This document shows, in pieces, positions 1-7,480 of a stretch of 64,000 nucleotides of DNA. The stretch covers positions 62,001 to 126,000 of the forward strand of contig NZ_JACIGK010000009.1 of NCBI RefSeq assembly GCF_014197915.1. The letters run 5' to 3'. The notes beneath the pieces were generated by a model. It was not told the origin of the DNA. It worked only from the letters and a program-made list of their open reading frames with translations, and made no database searches. A program made the position numbers and the translations under genes. How positions within the stretch are numbered: the first letter of the stretch is position 1; each line of letters opens with the position of its first letter. Source of the DNA: Roseospira visakhapatnamensis. GTDB lineage: Bacteria > Pseudomonadota > Alphaproteobacteria > Rhodospirillales > Rhodospirillaceae.

Positions 1-621
1 CCCCACGCCCAGGGCGGTGACCAGGGGCACGGTGATGGTGGAGGTGGTGACACCGCCGGAATCGTAGGCGACGCCGACGATCTCCGGCGGGGCGATGAAG
101 GTCAGGCCCACCACCACCACGTAGCCGCCGATGATCAACACCGGCACGGGCCAGCCCTTGAGAATACGGAACACGCCCAGCAGCAGCGCCACGCCGACCG
201 AGACCGCCACCGTGTAGCGCAAGCCCAGGGCGTAGGTCGCGCGGCTGTCCGCGTCGGCGGCGATCAGGTCCGCCTGGGCGGCGGCCTCGGCGGCCTCGGC
301 GGCCACGGCGATCAGCGCCGGCTCGGCCACCGTGGTGCCGAACCCCAGGGCGAAGGCGAAGGCCAGCAGCCAGGCCACGCTGCCCTTGTGGGCGAAGGCG
401 TTGGCCATGGACTCGCCCAGCGGGAACAGGCCCATTTCCAGGCCCTGGATGAAGAACGCCAGCCCCAGCAGCACCAGCCCCAACCCGGTCACAATCGGTA
501 GCAGGTTGGGGAACGGCTGTTGCAGGACCACAAGCTGAAAGAAGCCGATCACCAGGATGATCGGCGCCAGATCGCGCAGGGCGCTCAGGATCAGGCGCAG
601 GAATGACAGCAGGGCCGGCAT
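1..621 (-). CDS. DUF1538 family membrane protein (partial)
   Basis: Reading leftward from ATG 621, 207 codons are visible before the window edge, so the C-terminus is missing. The protein is strongly hydrophobic with several membrane segments. Near the visible end it carries [16 protein letters not shown], a motif I associate with the DUF1538 family, whose members are inner-membrane proteins of unknown function often suggested to be transporters. An acidic Glu/Asp-bounded stretch, [17 protein letters not shown], lies about 110 residues in. The next gene upstream, exoD, is on the same strand about 115 bases away, so co-transcription is possible but not shown. The family call is fairly secure. 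Function is unknown. Confidence 0.75.
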   Translation of the reverse strand, partial: MPALLSFLRLILSALRDLAPIILVIGFFQLVVLQQPFPNLLPIVTGLGLVLLGLAFFIQGLEMGLFPLGESMANAFAHKGSVAWLLAFAFALGFGTTVAEPALIAVAAEAAEAAAQADLIAADADSRATYALGLRYTVAVSVGVALLLGVFRILKGWPVPVLIIGGYVVVVGLTFIAPPEIVGVAYDSGGVTTSTITVPLVTALGVG

Positions 622-735
622 GGCGGCGGCGCGCTCCGGGCCGGGAGGACAGCGAACGGACGTCCACGGCGACCATGCGGGCTGCCCGCCGGACTGTCAA
701 TGCGTGTGGTCAACCCGCTCCCGGAGGCCGGCGCC

Positions 736-1311
736 CTACAGGATCACCCAGGCCGTGAAGCCGACCACGGCCGCCGAAAGGATCAGGGAGACCAGCATGA
801 GCACGCCGTCCTCCACCGTCAGCGCCACGCCGAAGAGGGTGATCACCAGGGACGGCGGAGCGGTTCCCCCGGGGATAACGGCCAGCGGATACATCGACAG
901 CGCCATGACGACGATGACCACCATCGCCAGGGGGCGCCAGGGTGCCGCCGTCATCGCTTCCAGGCGGGGACGGACCACGGCGGCCGCGCGCCTCACCCAG
1001 GGCCGCACCGCGCCGATGGCTCGGCGCGCCCGGTCACTCTCGACGCGGGCGTGGCGGAGACGCGCGGGAACCCACGGCGGCCCCGTCCGCACCAGCGACT
1101 GGATCACCAGCAGGATCAGAACGGTCGCCAACAGAATGCCGGCCCCCGGAATCCAGTTGATCGGCGACAGCATGACCAGACCGACGGCAAACACCAGCGG
1201 CCCATAGGCGCGCCGGCCGAACGCGGACATCATGTCGTCGGCGGAGACCGTGTCGCCGTCGTTCGCCGCGTTTTCCAGCGTGTCGAGCACATCTTCCATG
1301 CTTTGGGCCAT
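736..1311 (-). CDS. exoD: ExoD family exopolysaccharide synthesis protein
   Basis: A 191-residue membrane protein of ExoD type. The family was named for a Rhizobium mutant affected in exopolysaccharide and alkaline tolerance, and its biochemical role is unknown. Visible features are the N-terminal helix (MEDVLDTLENAA), the glycine/proline-rich hydrophobic block GPLVFAVGLVMLSPINWIPG, and C-terminal membrane segments with PLAVIPGGTAPPSL. ATG 1311 was chosen because upstream in-frame codons encode Arg/Pro/Gly-rich sequence unlike the family. The length matches the usual size of about 200 residues. It lies next to the stress genes that follow, which fits an envelope-protection role by inference only. 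Confidence 0.8.
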   Translation of the reverse strand: MAQSMEDVLDTLENAANDGDTVSADDMMSAFGRRAYGPLVFAVGLVMLSPINWIPGAGILLATVLILLVIQSLVRTGPPWVPARLRHARVESDRARRAIGAVRPWVRRAAAVVRPRLEAMTAAPWRPLAMVVIVVMALSMYPLAVIPGGTAPPSLVITLFGVALTVEDGVLMLVSLILSAAVVGFTAWVIL

Positions 1312-1831
1312 GCGTCCCGGTCCTCCATTGTCGCGTGCGCGGCGTCCCGGCGGCGGGTGTGTCCGGGGCCTCGACCCCGCCGGGTCCCGGTCGAAAAGAC
1401 CGCCACCGGCGACCGGCGTGGTCACGGGCGGCGGCACCGTCTGCGGGAGGGGCCAGGCCCCATGGACATGACGATAGCATCGGGATGGGCGCCACCAAGC
1501 CGACGGCGGGACGCGTCACCTCTGGAAGTCCCTTCGCCCTCTCGGGCGCGTTCGGGATCACGACGGCGTGGACGTCCTGTACGGCCCGTCTTCACCCCGA
1601 CCGAGCGCGGCGAACAGAGGGATCGCCCGAGGCAACCGGGAACTCCCGTTCAAACGCCGCGACGTCCCCGTGCCCCTGTTGTCGCCCCGCGTGACTCCGA
1701 AGATCGTCCAGCCCGTCCCGACTCACGGCAACGACCATCGGAGTCAGGACCCCTCGTGCAGCGACGCTTTCAGGGGAGCCCCCCTTGAATACAAACGTCG
1801 CCGCACAAGACATTGTTTCCAGTGCCCTTTC
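1312..1831. other. intergenic region, nothing recognised
   Basis: About 520 bases between exoD and the hdeD terminator. Open frames here are shadow frames without family resemblance. I found no GGAAC-type promoter, tRNA or other RNA signature in it. Confidence 0.5.
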
Positions 1832-1873
1832 GATCCAGACAAAAGAATACGGACGGCATTTTGTGTCTGGATC
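1832..1873 (-). terminator. stem-loop after hdeD
   Basis: GATCCAGACA (1832-1841) and TGTCTGGATC (1864-1873) form a perfect 10-bp stem around a 22-base A/T-richer loop, immediately beyond the hdeD stop codon. Outer bases AGTGC and GCACT can extend it. It has the position of a transcription terminator for hdeD, but there is no clean T-run. Confidence 0.55.
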
Positions 1874-1879
1874 AGCGCA

Positions 1880-2482
1880 CTAGATCGTCTCGATCTCGGA
1901 ATCGCGCGTGGCGCGGTAGCTGAGGATCAGCATCCAGATTCCGTTGATCAGGAATTCCAGCCCCACCAGCACACCCAGCAGCCACGCGGACACCACCGGC
2001 AACAGGAAGACGATAACCAAGCCCACGGCGAGGGTGATCAGCGCGCTGTACAGGCTCAGGTGCCAGCCCCGGATGCGGCGAACGGCAATGGCGAATCCGG
2101 TCTTCACGACGCCCGACGCGATGAACATCGTGCCGATGATGAGGGTCAGCGTCAGCGCGCCGGACAGCGGCGACGCCAGGAACAGAATACCCGACAGGAA
2201 GACGATGGTGCCCAGGACCAGGTGCCACCAGGCGCCGCGCTTGCCGCGAAACGGCAGGGCGTAGGTCATTTCATAGCCACCGGCGATCAGCAGCGTGAGG
2301 CCGATCAGCCACTCGACCGTCAGGGTGACGAAACTCGGCAGCAGAAGCGCCACCAGGCCCAGGATGACAAACACGACACCAATGCGGGACAAATCGCTGG
2401 GATCGACCCCCCAGATGTCGGCCGGATCCTGTTCGGGCAGCGGATATTTTTTTTCGTCGGTGGACGTAATGGAAGAGGACAT
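1880..2482 (-). CDS. hdeD: HdeD/DUF308 family membrane protein
   Basis: A 200-residue protein with about six membrane helices after a hydrophilic 30-residue N-terminus. It shows the internally repeated pattern of the HdeD/DUF308 family (GLTLLIAGGYEMTYAL and later FIASGVVKTGFAIAVRR, each followed by hydrophobic segments). In enterobacteria HdeD contributes to acid resistance at high cell density, and the alphaproteobacterial role is not established. The start at 2482 sits just after AAAGGGTTGG, an acceptable ribosome site. It is followed by a stem-loop and lies in the same-strand run of stress-type genes. No EcfG-type promoter is seen directly upstream, so it may be read from the preceding gene or from an unseen promoter. 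Confidence 0.8.
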   Translation of the reverse strand: MSSSITSTDEKKYPLPEQDPADIWGVDPSDLSRIGVVFVILGLVALLLPSFVTLTVEWLIGLTLLIAGGYEMTYALPFRGKRGAWWHLVLGTIVFLSGILFLASPLSGALTLTLIIGTMFIASGVVKTGFAIAVRRIRGWHLSLYSALITLAVGLVIVFLLPVVSAWLLGVLVGLEFLINGIWMLILSYRATRDSEIETI

Positions 2483-2570
2483 GGTTCCAACCCTTTATTT
2501 TTTCGAGACCCAATGCCCCCAGCGGCAGTCGAAAGGGGCGCCTGCGGTGCGGCCCGGTCCGGCGGCGAAA

Positions 2571-2589
2571 GCCACCCCCCTCGGGTGGC
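2571..2589 (-). terminator. short GC hairpin with TTT tail
   Basis: GCCACCC (2571-2577) pairs with GGGTGGC (2583-2589). On the minus strand the stem is followed by TTTCG. It lies between the 100-residue helical protein gene and hdeD and could terminate the former. Confidence 0.4.
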
Positions 2590-2630
2590 CCGCCCGCCGC
2601 GTTCGAACCGTGTCACCGACGGGACGTGTG

Positions 2631-2933
2631 TCAGCCCTTGCGATAGCTGTCGAGGATCCTCTTGAAGCTATCGCGGGCCGCTTCGTAACTGCCGCGCAGT
2701 TCCTCCGACGCCGTGCCGCCGGCCGCCTGAAGCTTCTCGGACTGCTCCTTGAAGTCCTGCCAGGCGGTCTCCATCAACTTGGAGCTCTGACCATCGTCGT
2801 CCGCACCCTCGCCGGGCGCGTCACCGGACTCCGGCTTGGCCTCGGAGCCGCCGCGCAGTTCGTCCCACTTCTTCTTGAGGGTATCGAAGTCGTTCTGCAT
2901 GGCCTGAACGTACTTATTGTCTTGCAGCGACAT
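2631..2933 (-). CDS. small helical hydrophilic protein
   Basis: A 100-residue protein that I do not recognise. It is highly charged with no signal peptide or membrane segment. Two predicted amphipathic helical regions (residues 8-28 with FDTLKKKWDELRGG, and about 52-98 with WQDFKEQSEKLQAAG) flank a disordered Gly/Asp/Glu-rich linker. The start at 2933 has a good ribosome site (GGAGAACACCC before ATG). Its neighbours are hdeD on one side and an entericidin-like lipoprotein, DUF1328 and a LEA-like protein on the other, so a protective role is inferred from context only. Confidence 0.65.
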   Translation of the reverse strand: MSLQDNKYVQAMQNDFDTLKKKWDELRGGSEAKPESGDAPGEGADDDGQSSKLMETAWQDFKEQSEKLQAAGGTASEELRGSYEAARDSFKRILDSYRKG

Positions 2934-3193
2934 GGGTGTTCTCCGTTTTCGAGTCTGCGCATTTGAGCGCGATCAAGAGTTTGTCCAGAACGTTGCGAAG
3001 AAGACACAATCCTGCGTGCGATTGCCGTGTCATCATACCATAGACAGCGGCCGACAGGACCGTCTGGACAGAGCCCGAGACGGGATAAACCGACACGGGT
3101 CTCGGGGAACGATGGCACCGACCGACAGGTCACCATCGGGATTCCGGACGGTCGCCGAACGTCCGGACCCCGGCGAAGGAATCGGCGCCCCGG

Positions 3194-3322
3194 CTAGCCG
3201 TCGGCGCTGTCCTGGATGGCCTCTCCGGCGTCCTCCACATCCTCGCCAAACCCCTCGGCGGTGTTGCAGCCGGCCACGGCCAGCGCGCCAAGCATGGACA
3301 TCAGGATCACAATCGTCTTCAT
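3194..3322 (-). CDS. entericidin-like small lipoprotein
   Basis: A 42-residue protein starting MKTIVILMSMLGALAVAGC. The lipobox AVAGC at residues 15-19 predicts cleavage before Cys19 and lipidation. The mature part is about 24 residues and acidic (TAEGFGEDVEDAGEAIQDSADG, written here as two halves: TAEGFGEDVED and AGEAIQDSADG). This is the size and layout of entericidin A/B family lipoproteins, which in E. coli are stationary-phase, stress-sigma-controlled envelope peptides. The start has AGGAAGCTC upstream (GGAGGAAG region). It is easily missed because it is so short. It sits between two other small stress-type genes on the same strand. Confidence 0.75.
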   Translation of the reverse strand: MKTIVILMSMLGALAVAGCNTAEGFGEDVEDAGEAIQDSADG

Positions 3323-3361
3323 GAGCTTCCTCCAGGCCAAGAGTGAACGTTGCCGCGCGCC

Positions 3362-3538
3362 TCAGAGAGGCGGACGACGACCGCGCACAACCGAAGCGAT
3401 GATGGACACCGCGAACAGCACCAGGAACAGGACAAACAGAATCTGCGCGATGCCAGCCGCGGTGCCGGCGATGCCGCCGAAGCCGAAGACGGCCGCGACG
3501 ATGGCGACGACCAGGAACAAAAGGGCCCAGTTAAGCAT
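3362..3538 (-). CDS. DUF1328 family small membrane protein (YtjA type)
   Basis: A 58-residue protein of two membrane helices: [20 protein letters not shown], then [15 protein letters not shown] and [15 protein letters not shown], ending in a basic RGRRPPL tail. This matches the DUF1328/YtjA family almost throughout. Those proteins are widespread in proteobacteria, small, and often stress induced, and their function is unknown. The internal ATG 3538 was preferred over an upstream ATG because the family begins MLNWA and the ribosome site GGAGGATGTC directly precedes it. It lies between the entericidin-like gene and the LEA-like gene. Confidence 0.85.
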   Translation of the reverse strand: MLNWALLFLVVAIVAAVFGFGGIAGTAAGIAQILFVLFLVLFAVSIIASVVRGRRPPL

Positions 3539-3747
3539 GACATCCTCCATGCGACGGGGTGCCCACATCAAGGGGCGTGCCCCGTGCTCCATCATGACAA
3601 CCCGCCACACTCGACGTGCTGACGAACAAGACGGGCGCGAGTACAGCGGGGGCGATCAAGGCGGGTGGCCAGGAGACCGCCATCGCGGGCGCACACCGGC
3701 CTCAGGTCGGACGCGGCGCGCCGGATCCCGGGGCTGTCGCGGCGGCG

Positions 3748-4050
3748 TTATCGGCGAGACGAGTCGAAGGTCTTGCTGACCATGCCCCAGGCCGACTGCA
3801 AACCCCTGTTGAGCTTCTGGGTGAGCGCATCCGTCCCGTCCTGGAACTTCCGGGTCTTGTCATCATAGTGGTCCTTGAAGGTCCGGGTCTGGGACTGGAC
3901 CTTGGCCTCGACCTTCTCTGCCTGGGCACCGAGCTGGGCGCCCACCTTCTCGACCTGAGCGCCGAGCTTCTCGGCCTGCGCCCCAACCTGAGCACCGAGT
4001 TTCTCGGCCTTGGCCTCGACCTTTTCGCGAATGTCAGACGGATCAGCCAT
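3748..4050 (-). CDS. LEA-like 11-residue repeat protein
   Basis: A 100-residue hydrophilic protein with no signal or membrane segment. Residues 15-47 are three consecutive 11-residue units, AEKLGAQVGAQ, AEKLGAQVEKV and GAQLGAQAEKV. This periodicity is characteristic of group 3 late-embryogenesis-abundant (LEA) and related desiccation-protection helices. The rest is charged and helical (KDHYDDKTRKFQDG). ATG 4050 was chosen because the residues before it are poor and GAAGGAGTGT precedes it. A GGAAC-N17-CGTT sequence ends about 117 bases upstream. I infer a cytoplasmic stress protectant. The family assignment rests on periodicity, not on identity to a named protein. Confidence 0.7.
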   Translation of the reverse strand: MADPSDIREKVEAKAEKLGAQVGAQAEKLGAQVEKVGAQLGAQAEKVEAKVQSQTRTFKDHYDDKTRKFQDGTDALTQKLNRGLQSAWGMVSKTFDSSRR

Positions 4051-4166
4051 AATACACTCCTTCATTCATGCTTGCAGAGCGGGAACCGCCCCTTGGGGGT
4101 GCACACCCCGCGATCGCGACCCCGGGGGCCACGTCGCGCGGGGTGATGCAGATGTGACAGGGGGCC

Positions 4167-4192
4167 AACGCACGCGCGGTCTGAAAGGTTCC
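4167..4192 (-). promoter_or_regulatory. sigma-EcfG-type promoter for the LEA-like gene
   Basis: On the minus strand GGAAC (complement of 4188-4192) is followed after 17 bases by CGTT (complement of 4167-4170). GGAAC-N16/17-CGTT is the established EcfG promoter of alphaproteobacteria. It lies about 117 bases before ATG 4050. The 17-base spacer is slightly less common than 16. Confidence 0.5.
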
Positions 4193-4276
4193 CGGAAATC
4201 GCACGCGTCTCGCCGGTCTGTCGGCCGGTCCGCCGTACGGATCCGCCCGGATCGGTCAGGCGCCTCGACGCGACAA

Positions 4277-4468
4277 TCAGCTCTGCAGCTTCTCGATCTG
4301 CTTCTTGGCTTCGTCGCGCGCCATGCCATAGCGCTCCTGAAGCTTGCCGATCAGGATCTCGATGTTGCCCTTGGCTTCCTCAAGATCGTCGTCGGTCAAC
4401 TTGCCCCACTGCTTACGGACACTGCCCTTGAACTGAGTCCAGTTCCCCTTGATGTCATCCATGTTCAT
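4277..4468 (-). CDS. CsbD family stress protein
   Basis: A 63-residue hydrophilic protein with the CsbD hallmark near its start: IKGNWTQFKGSVRKQWGKLTDDD, given here as IKGNWTQFKG then SVRKQWGKLTDDD. CsbD is a general stress (sigma-B) protein in Bacillus, and homologues in alphaproteobacteria are typical general stress response targets. Its molecular role is unknown. The C-terminal half is a helix (AKGNIEILIGKLQERYG). ATG 4468 matches the family start and follows GAGGGAGATCAC. No EcfG motif was found in the 100 bases ahead of it. It may be read through from the Pmp3-type gene, although a strong hairpin stands between them. Confidence 0.85.
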   Translation of the reverse strand: MNMDDIKGNWTQFKGSVRKQWGKLTDDDLEEAKGNIEILIGKLQERYGMARDEAKKQIEKLQS

Positions 4469-4505
4469 GATGTGATCTCCCTCATGACGAGTGATTGGGG
4501 GAAGC

Positions 4506-4529
4506 GGCCGGCCCCCGAGGGGGCCGGCC
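4506..4529. repeat. perfect GC palindrome between pmp3-type gene and csbD
   Basis: GGCCGGCCCCC (4506-4516) and GGGGGCCGGCC (4519-4529) are perfect inverted repeats with a 2-base centre. There is no T-run on either side. It may act as an attenuating hairpin or mRNA-end stabiliser rather than a full terminator. Confidence 0.5.
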
Positions 4530-4568
4530 TCCACGCGGTGGATGAGCCTTGCCCATCATTCCCCGACC

Positions 4569-4769
4569 CTAGCGACGGGCGACGACCCACACCGCGTGAA
4601 TGAGGCCCGGCAGAAAGCCGAGAAGCGTCAGAATGATATTCAGGAAGAAGTGCTTGGTCAGGCCGACCTCAAGAAGGACAGCGATCGGCGGCAGGAACAG
4701 CGCCAAGACAATCCTCAGAAGGTCACCCAGAAGGCTGTCGGAATTCTGACCCTGAGTGTGAGTAGACAT
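4569..4769 (-). CDS. YqaE/Pmp3 family proteolipid membrane protein
   Basis: A 66-residue protein with two membrane helices: LLRIVLALFLPPIAVLLEVG and NIILTLLGFLPGLIHAVWVV. The PP-x-AVxLExG and LGxxPGxIHAxW signatures identify the Pmp3/YqaE (UPF0057) family. Yeast Pmp3 modulates plasma membrane potential, and bacterial members are stress induced. ATG 4769 was chosen from family length. The ribosome site is GAAGGAGAGCCGTATC. A GGAAC-N16-CGTT promoter sequence lies about 120 bases upstream. Confidence 0.85.
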   Translation of the reverse strand: MSTHTQGQNSDSLLGDLLRIVLALFLPPIAVLLEVGLTKHFFLNIILTLLGFLPGLIHAVWVVARR

Positions 4770-4889
4770 GATACGGCTCTCCTTCTCGTCCCGTTGCGAC
4801 ACCGCATAATGATTTCGACGTCACGCGGACCGTCGCCTGTGATACCGCCCCGGTTCACGATGGAGCGTTGTTCGTTTCCATGCTGGGTC

Positions 4890-4914
4890 AACGCGGCGAC
4901 GGCCACGAGGTTCC
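4890..4914 (-). promoter_or_regulatory. sigma-EcfG-type promoter for the Pmp3/YqaE gene
   Basis: On the minus strand GGAAC (complement of 4910-4914) is followed after exactly 16 bases by CGTT (complement of 4890-4893). This is a full match to the alphaproteobacterial EcfG consensus, about 120 bases before ATG 4769. Confidence 0.6.
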
Positions 4915-4993
4915 CGACCGTTTGCAGATTTTGTCAGGACCCCGGGCGTGACGCCGGTCAGCCGTCAAATCGCGCCCGATCAAACGTATGTCG

Positions 4994-5018
4994 GGAACTC
5001 CTGGGCGCCCCCGGCGTT
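4994..5018 (+). promoter_or_regulatory. sigma-EcfG-type promoter for the acidic repeat protein
   Basis: GGAAC (4994-4998), 16 bases, then CGTT (5015-5018), followed by AT. This is a full match to the EcfG consensus and sits about 40 bases before ATG 5058, giving a short leader. It points away from the Pmp3 promoter at 4890-4914, so the 144 bases between the two genes hold two divergent promoters of the same type. Confidence 0.65.
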
Positions 5019-5057
5019 ATCGGTCTGTGTCCAACAGCCATCGAAAGGAGACGCCCC

Positions 5058-5384
5058 ATGCGAAAGCTTTTCATCGGTCTCGCCGCCGTGCTCGCCATTG
5101 GTCTGGCCGTGATGTTCGGGATGACCATGAATGAGTCGACCGCCAGCCAGGCGTCCGACGAGACCAGCGAGGTGATGGAGGAAGCCGGCGAGGCCGTGGA
5201 AGAGACCGGCGAGGCCATCGACGAGGCGGCCGAGAGCGCCGGCGAGGCCATGGATGACGCGGCCCATGACGCCGCCGATGCCGTCGACGACGCCGTCGAG
5301 GATGCCGAGGACGCCATGGACGAGGCCGCCGAGGACGCCGAGGAGGCCATCGACGAGGCCACCAAGGATCACTCGACCAACTAA
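5058..5384 (+). CDS. membrane-anchored acidic LEA-like 11-mer repeat protein
   Basis: A 108-residue protein. Residues 1-24 form an uncleaved signal or single membrane anchor (FIGLAAVLAIGLAVMFGM). The rest is extremely acidic and alanine-rich. Residues 58-101 are four tandem 11-residue units (AESAGEAMDDA, AHDAADAVDDA, VEDAEDAMDEA, AEDAEEAIDEA), preceded by looser copies from about residue 40. The periodicity is that of group 3 LEA helices, here displayed outside the cytoplasmic membrane. The start follows AAAGGAG with ideal spacing. A sigma-EcfG-type promoter lies just upstream and a strong terminator just downstream, so it is a single-gene unit. Function is inferred as envelope stress protection. 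Confidence 0.7.
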   Translation: MRKLFIGLAAVLAIGLAVMFGMTMNESTASQASDETSEVMEEAGEAVEETGEAIDEAAESAGEAMDDAAHDAADAVDDAVEDAEDAMDEAAEDAEEAIDEATKDHSTN

Positions 5385-5403
5385 CATACGCCCGCTTTGT
5401 CGC

Positions 5404-5437
5404 GCGGCTCCCTGACCGGGTGTGTCTGGTCGGGGAG
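5404..5437 (+). repeat. 12-bp-arm inverted repeat downstream of the acidic repeat gene
   Basis: GGCTCCCTGACC (5404-5415) faces GGTCGGGGAGCC (5426-5437) with one mismatch. It comes just before the T-rich terminator and may be a first, weaker stem of a double terminator. Confidence 0.5.
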
Positions 5438-5451
5438 CCTCGGCGTCCTGT

Positions 5452-5487
5452 AGACGGCCCTGGGGGACACACCCCGGGCCGTTTTTT
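5452..5487 (+). terminator. Rho-independent terminator
   Basis: ACGGCCCtGGGG pairs with CCCCgGGCCGT around ACACA, and the stem is followed by eight T residues (5480-5487). A textbook intrinsic terminator for the upstream acidic repeat gene. Confidence 0.85.
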
Positions 5488-5976
5488 TTGTCGTCAAGGC
5501 CGGGACTCCCCGCCCACGGCCCGCACCGCCGCCCGTCGGCATCCCGGGCCCCCGGTCGCCCCCCCGACCGCCCCGCGTGGCGCGCAGGGCTGATTTTCCC
5601 GCGTCGCGTCGTCTTGGATGTGGCGATCGGCGCCGAAGTATGGCATCAGGAGCCCTCGGGTGGCGGGGACTCGCCTCGCCCCTCCCGTCGTGTGCCGTGG
5701 GCACCGTGGCGACGCCGCCTGACTGCGGCTGGCGGTCGGTCCCTGGCAAGAGGCCCCTGGAGAGACACCCCCCGATGAGTCTGGATCGGCGGACCGCGCG
5801 CCACGCGCATCACACAGAGCGACGACGACAGGCGCTCGCCCGACGCTTCGGCGTCCGGCCCGCGTGTGTGTCCGCCACCGTGCCCTTCCTCCGCCGGGGA
5901 TAGGGGGCCGGTCATCGCCGGACGCGCCGCGCGGGCTCACCCCCTTGCCGCCGCCTCCGGTCCAGGACCCGTTCCG
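5488..5976. other. intergenic region, nothing recognised
   Basis: About 490 GC-rich bases between the terminator and the acetyltransferase gene. The open frames are Arg/Pro-rich shadow frames. I see no promoter or RNA signature I can support. Confidence 0.5.
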
Positions 5977-6567
5977 ATGCCTCTCGATCCCGTCGCGTCT
6001 CCCCTGCCCGCCAGTCCCGCCGCCGTTCCCTATGCCCTGCGGCCCCATGACGCCGCCGACGCCCCCGCCGTCGAGGCCCTGCTTGACCGGGCGTTCGGCG
6101 CCGACCGGCATGCCAAACGCTCCTATGCCTACCGCCAGGGCGTCGAGCCCGTGGCCGCCCTCGGCTTCGTCGCCACGCGGCCCGACGGCACCGTCATCGG
6201 CACGTTGCGGTTCTGGCCCATTCAGGTGGGGGACGCGGGAGGGCCGGCGCTGCTGCTGGGGCCGATCGCCGTCGAGCCCGCGCTCAAGGGGCTGGGCATC
6301 GGCAAGGCGTTGATGCGCAAGGGCCTGTTCGAGGCCCAGCGGCATGGCCACGGCCTGGTGGTGCTGGTCGGCGACCTGTCCTACTACGGCGTGTTCGGGT
6401 TCCGGCCGGCGGCCGGCTTCGGCCTGGTGATGCCCCATGAACGGCCGCATCGGGTGCTGGCCCTGCCCCTGACCCCAAACGCCGCCCCGCTCGGCGGGAC
6501 CCTGCGCCCGGCATCCGGGCCGGACCGGGCCCCCCCGGCCCGGGGGGATCGGGACCACGCCGGCTGA
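5977..6567 (+). CDS. GNAT family N-acetyltransferase (YhbS-like)
   Basis: A 196-residue protein with a GNAT fold. The acetyl-CoA loop is seen as LKGLGIGKALMRKGL (motif A, R/Q-x-x-G-x-G/A), preceded by LLLGPIAVEPAL. A YYGVFGFRPA segment follows, typical of the YhbS group (FYxRFGF). The first 20 residues and the last 35 are Pro/Ala-rich and probably flexible. ATG 5977 was chosen because the frame upstream is low-complexity and the conserved YALRPHDAADAPAVEALL domain begins shortly after. The substrate is unknown. It stands alone on the plus strand, convergent with folD. Confidence 0.8.
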   Translation: MPLDPVASPLPASPAAVPYALRPHDAADAPAVEALLDRAFGADRHAKRSYAYRQGVEPVAALGFVATRPDGTVIGTLRFWPIQVGDAGGPALLLGPIAVEPALKGLGIGKALMRKGLFEAQRHGHGLVVLVGDLSYYGVFGFRPAAGFGLVMPHERPHRVLALPLTPNAAPLGGTLRPASGPDRAPPARGDRDHAG

Positions 6568-6583
6568 CGGCCGCCCGCGACCG

Positions 6584-7480
6584 TCACGCGGCCACGGCGG
6601 GGCGCGCCAGGCCCTCGGCCCGGCAGGCGGCGGTCAGCGTGTTGTCCAGCAGGCAGGCGATGGTCATCGGCCCCACGCCGCCCGGCACCGGGGTGATGGC
6701 CCCGGCCACCTCGACCGCCTCCTCGAAGGCCACGTCGCCCACCAGGCGCCCCTTCTCCTGGCCCGGCTCGGGCGCGAGCCGGTTCATGCCCACGTCGATG
6801 ACCGTCGCGCCCGGCTTGATCCAGTCGCCGCGCACCATCCGCGGCTGGCCCACGGCCGGCACCAGGATATCGGCGCGGCGGCATTCGTCGGCCAGATCAC
6901 GGGTGCGGGAGTGGGCCACGGTGACCGTGCAGTGGGCGCGCACCAGGAGCTGCGCCATCGGCTTGCCCATCAGGTTGGAGCGGCCGATCACCAGGGCACG
7001 CAGGCCGCTCAGGTCGGCGCCCAGGGTGTCGCGCAGCAGCATCATGCAGCCCGAGGGCGTGCAGGGGAGCAACCCCTCGCCGCCGATCGACAGGTTGCCC
7101 ACGTTGACCGGGTGCAGGCCGTCCACATCCTTGGCGGGATCGATGGCGCCGATGATGGTGCGCTCGTCCAGCGGCTTGGGCACCGGCAATTGAACCAGGA
7201 TTCCATGGATGGCCGGGTCAGCATTGAGACGCCGGATCAGGTCCAGGAGGTCGGCCTCGGGCGTGGTGGGCGGCAGCCGATGGGCGATCGACACCATGCC
7301 GGCCTCGCGGGCGAGACGCTCCTTGCTGCGCACGTAGACCTGGCTGGCCGGATCCTCGCCCACCAGCACCACCGCCAGGCCCGGCACGACCCCCAGGTCG
7401 GACACCCGCGCCACCTGCGCGGCGATGCGCTGGCGCAGGGCGGCGGCGGCGGCCTTGCCGTCGATCAGGCGTGCGGTCAT
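6584..7480 (-). CDS. folD: bifunctional methylene-THF dehydrogenase / methenyl-THF cyclohydrolase
   Basis: A 298-residue FolD, which interconverts 5,10-methylene-, methenyl- and 10-formyl-tetrahydrofolate in the cytoplasm. Visible signatures are [14 protein letters not shown] (catalytic Lys region, residues about 52-65), [38 protein letters not shown], the NADP site [16 protein letters not shown], and the terminal [16 protein letters not shown]. Length and motif order are normal. ATG 7480 begins [16 protein letters not shown] as in relatives, and longer readings add only Arg/Pro-rich sequence. It lies convergent to the acetyltransferase with 16 bases between stops. Confidence 0.95.
   Translation of the reverse strand: MTARLIDGKAAAAALRQRIAAQVARVSDLGVVPGLAVVLVGEDPASQVYVRSKERLAREAGMVSIAHRLPPTTPEADLLDLIRRLNADPAIHGILVQLPVPKPLDERTIIGAIDPAKDVDGLHPVNVGNLSIGGEGLLPCTPSGCMMLLRDTLGADLSGLRALVIGRSNLMGKPMAQLLVRAHCTVTVAHSRTRDLADECRRADILVPAVGQPRMVRGDWIKPGATVIDVGMNRLAPEPGQEKGRLVGDVAFEEAVEVAGAITPVPGGVGPMTIACLLDNTLTAACRAEGLARPAVAA

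Noticed and set aside
48-1788. plus-strand open frames opposite DUF1538 and exoD
   Set aside because: They are Arg/His/Gly/Pro-rich antisense shadows. The minus strand carries recognisable membrane protein families.
2480-2489. GGAAC on the minus strand at the hdeD start as an EcfG promoter
   Set aside because: It overlaps the hdeD ATG, and the matching -10 (CGTC instead of CGTT) would fall inside the gene.
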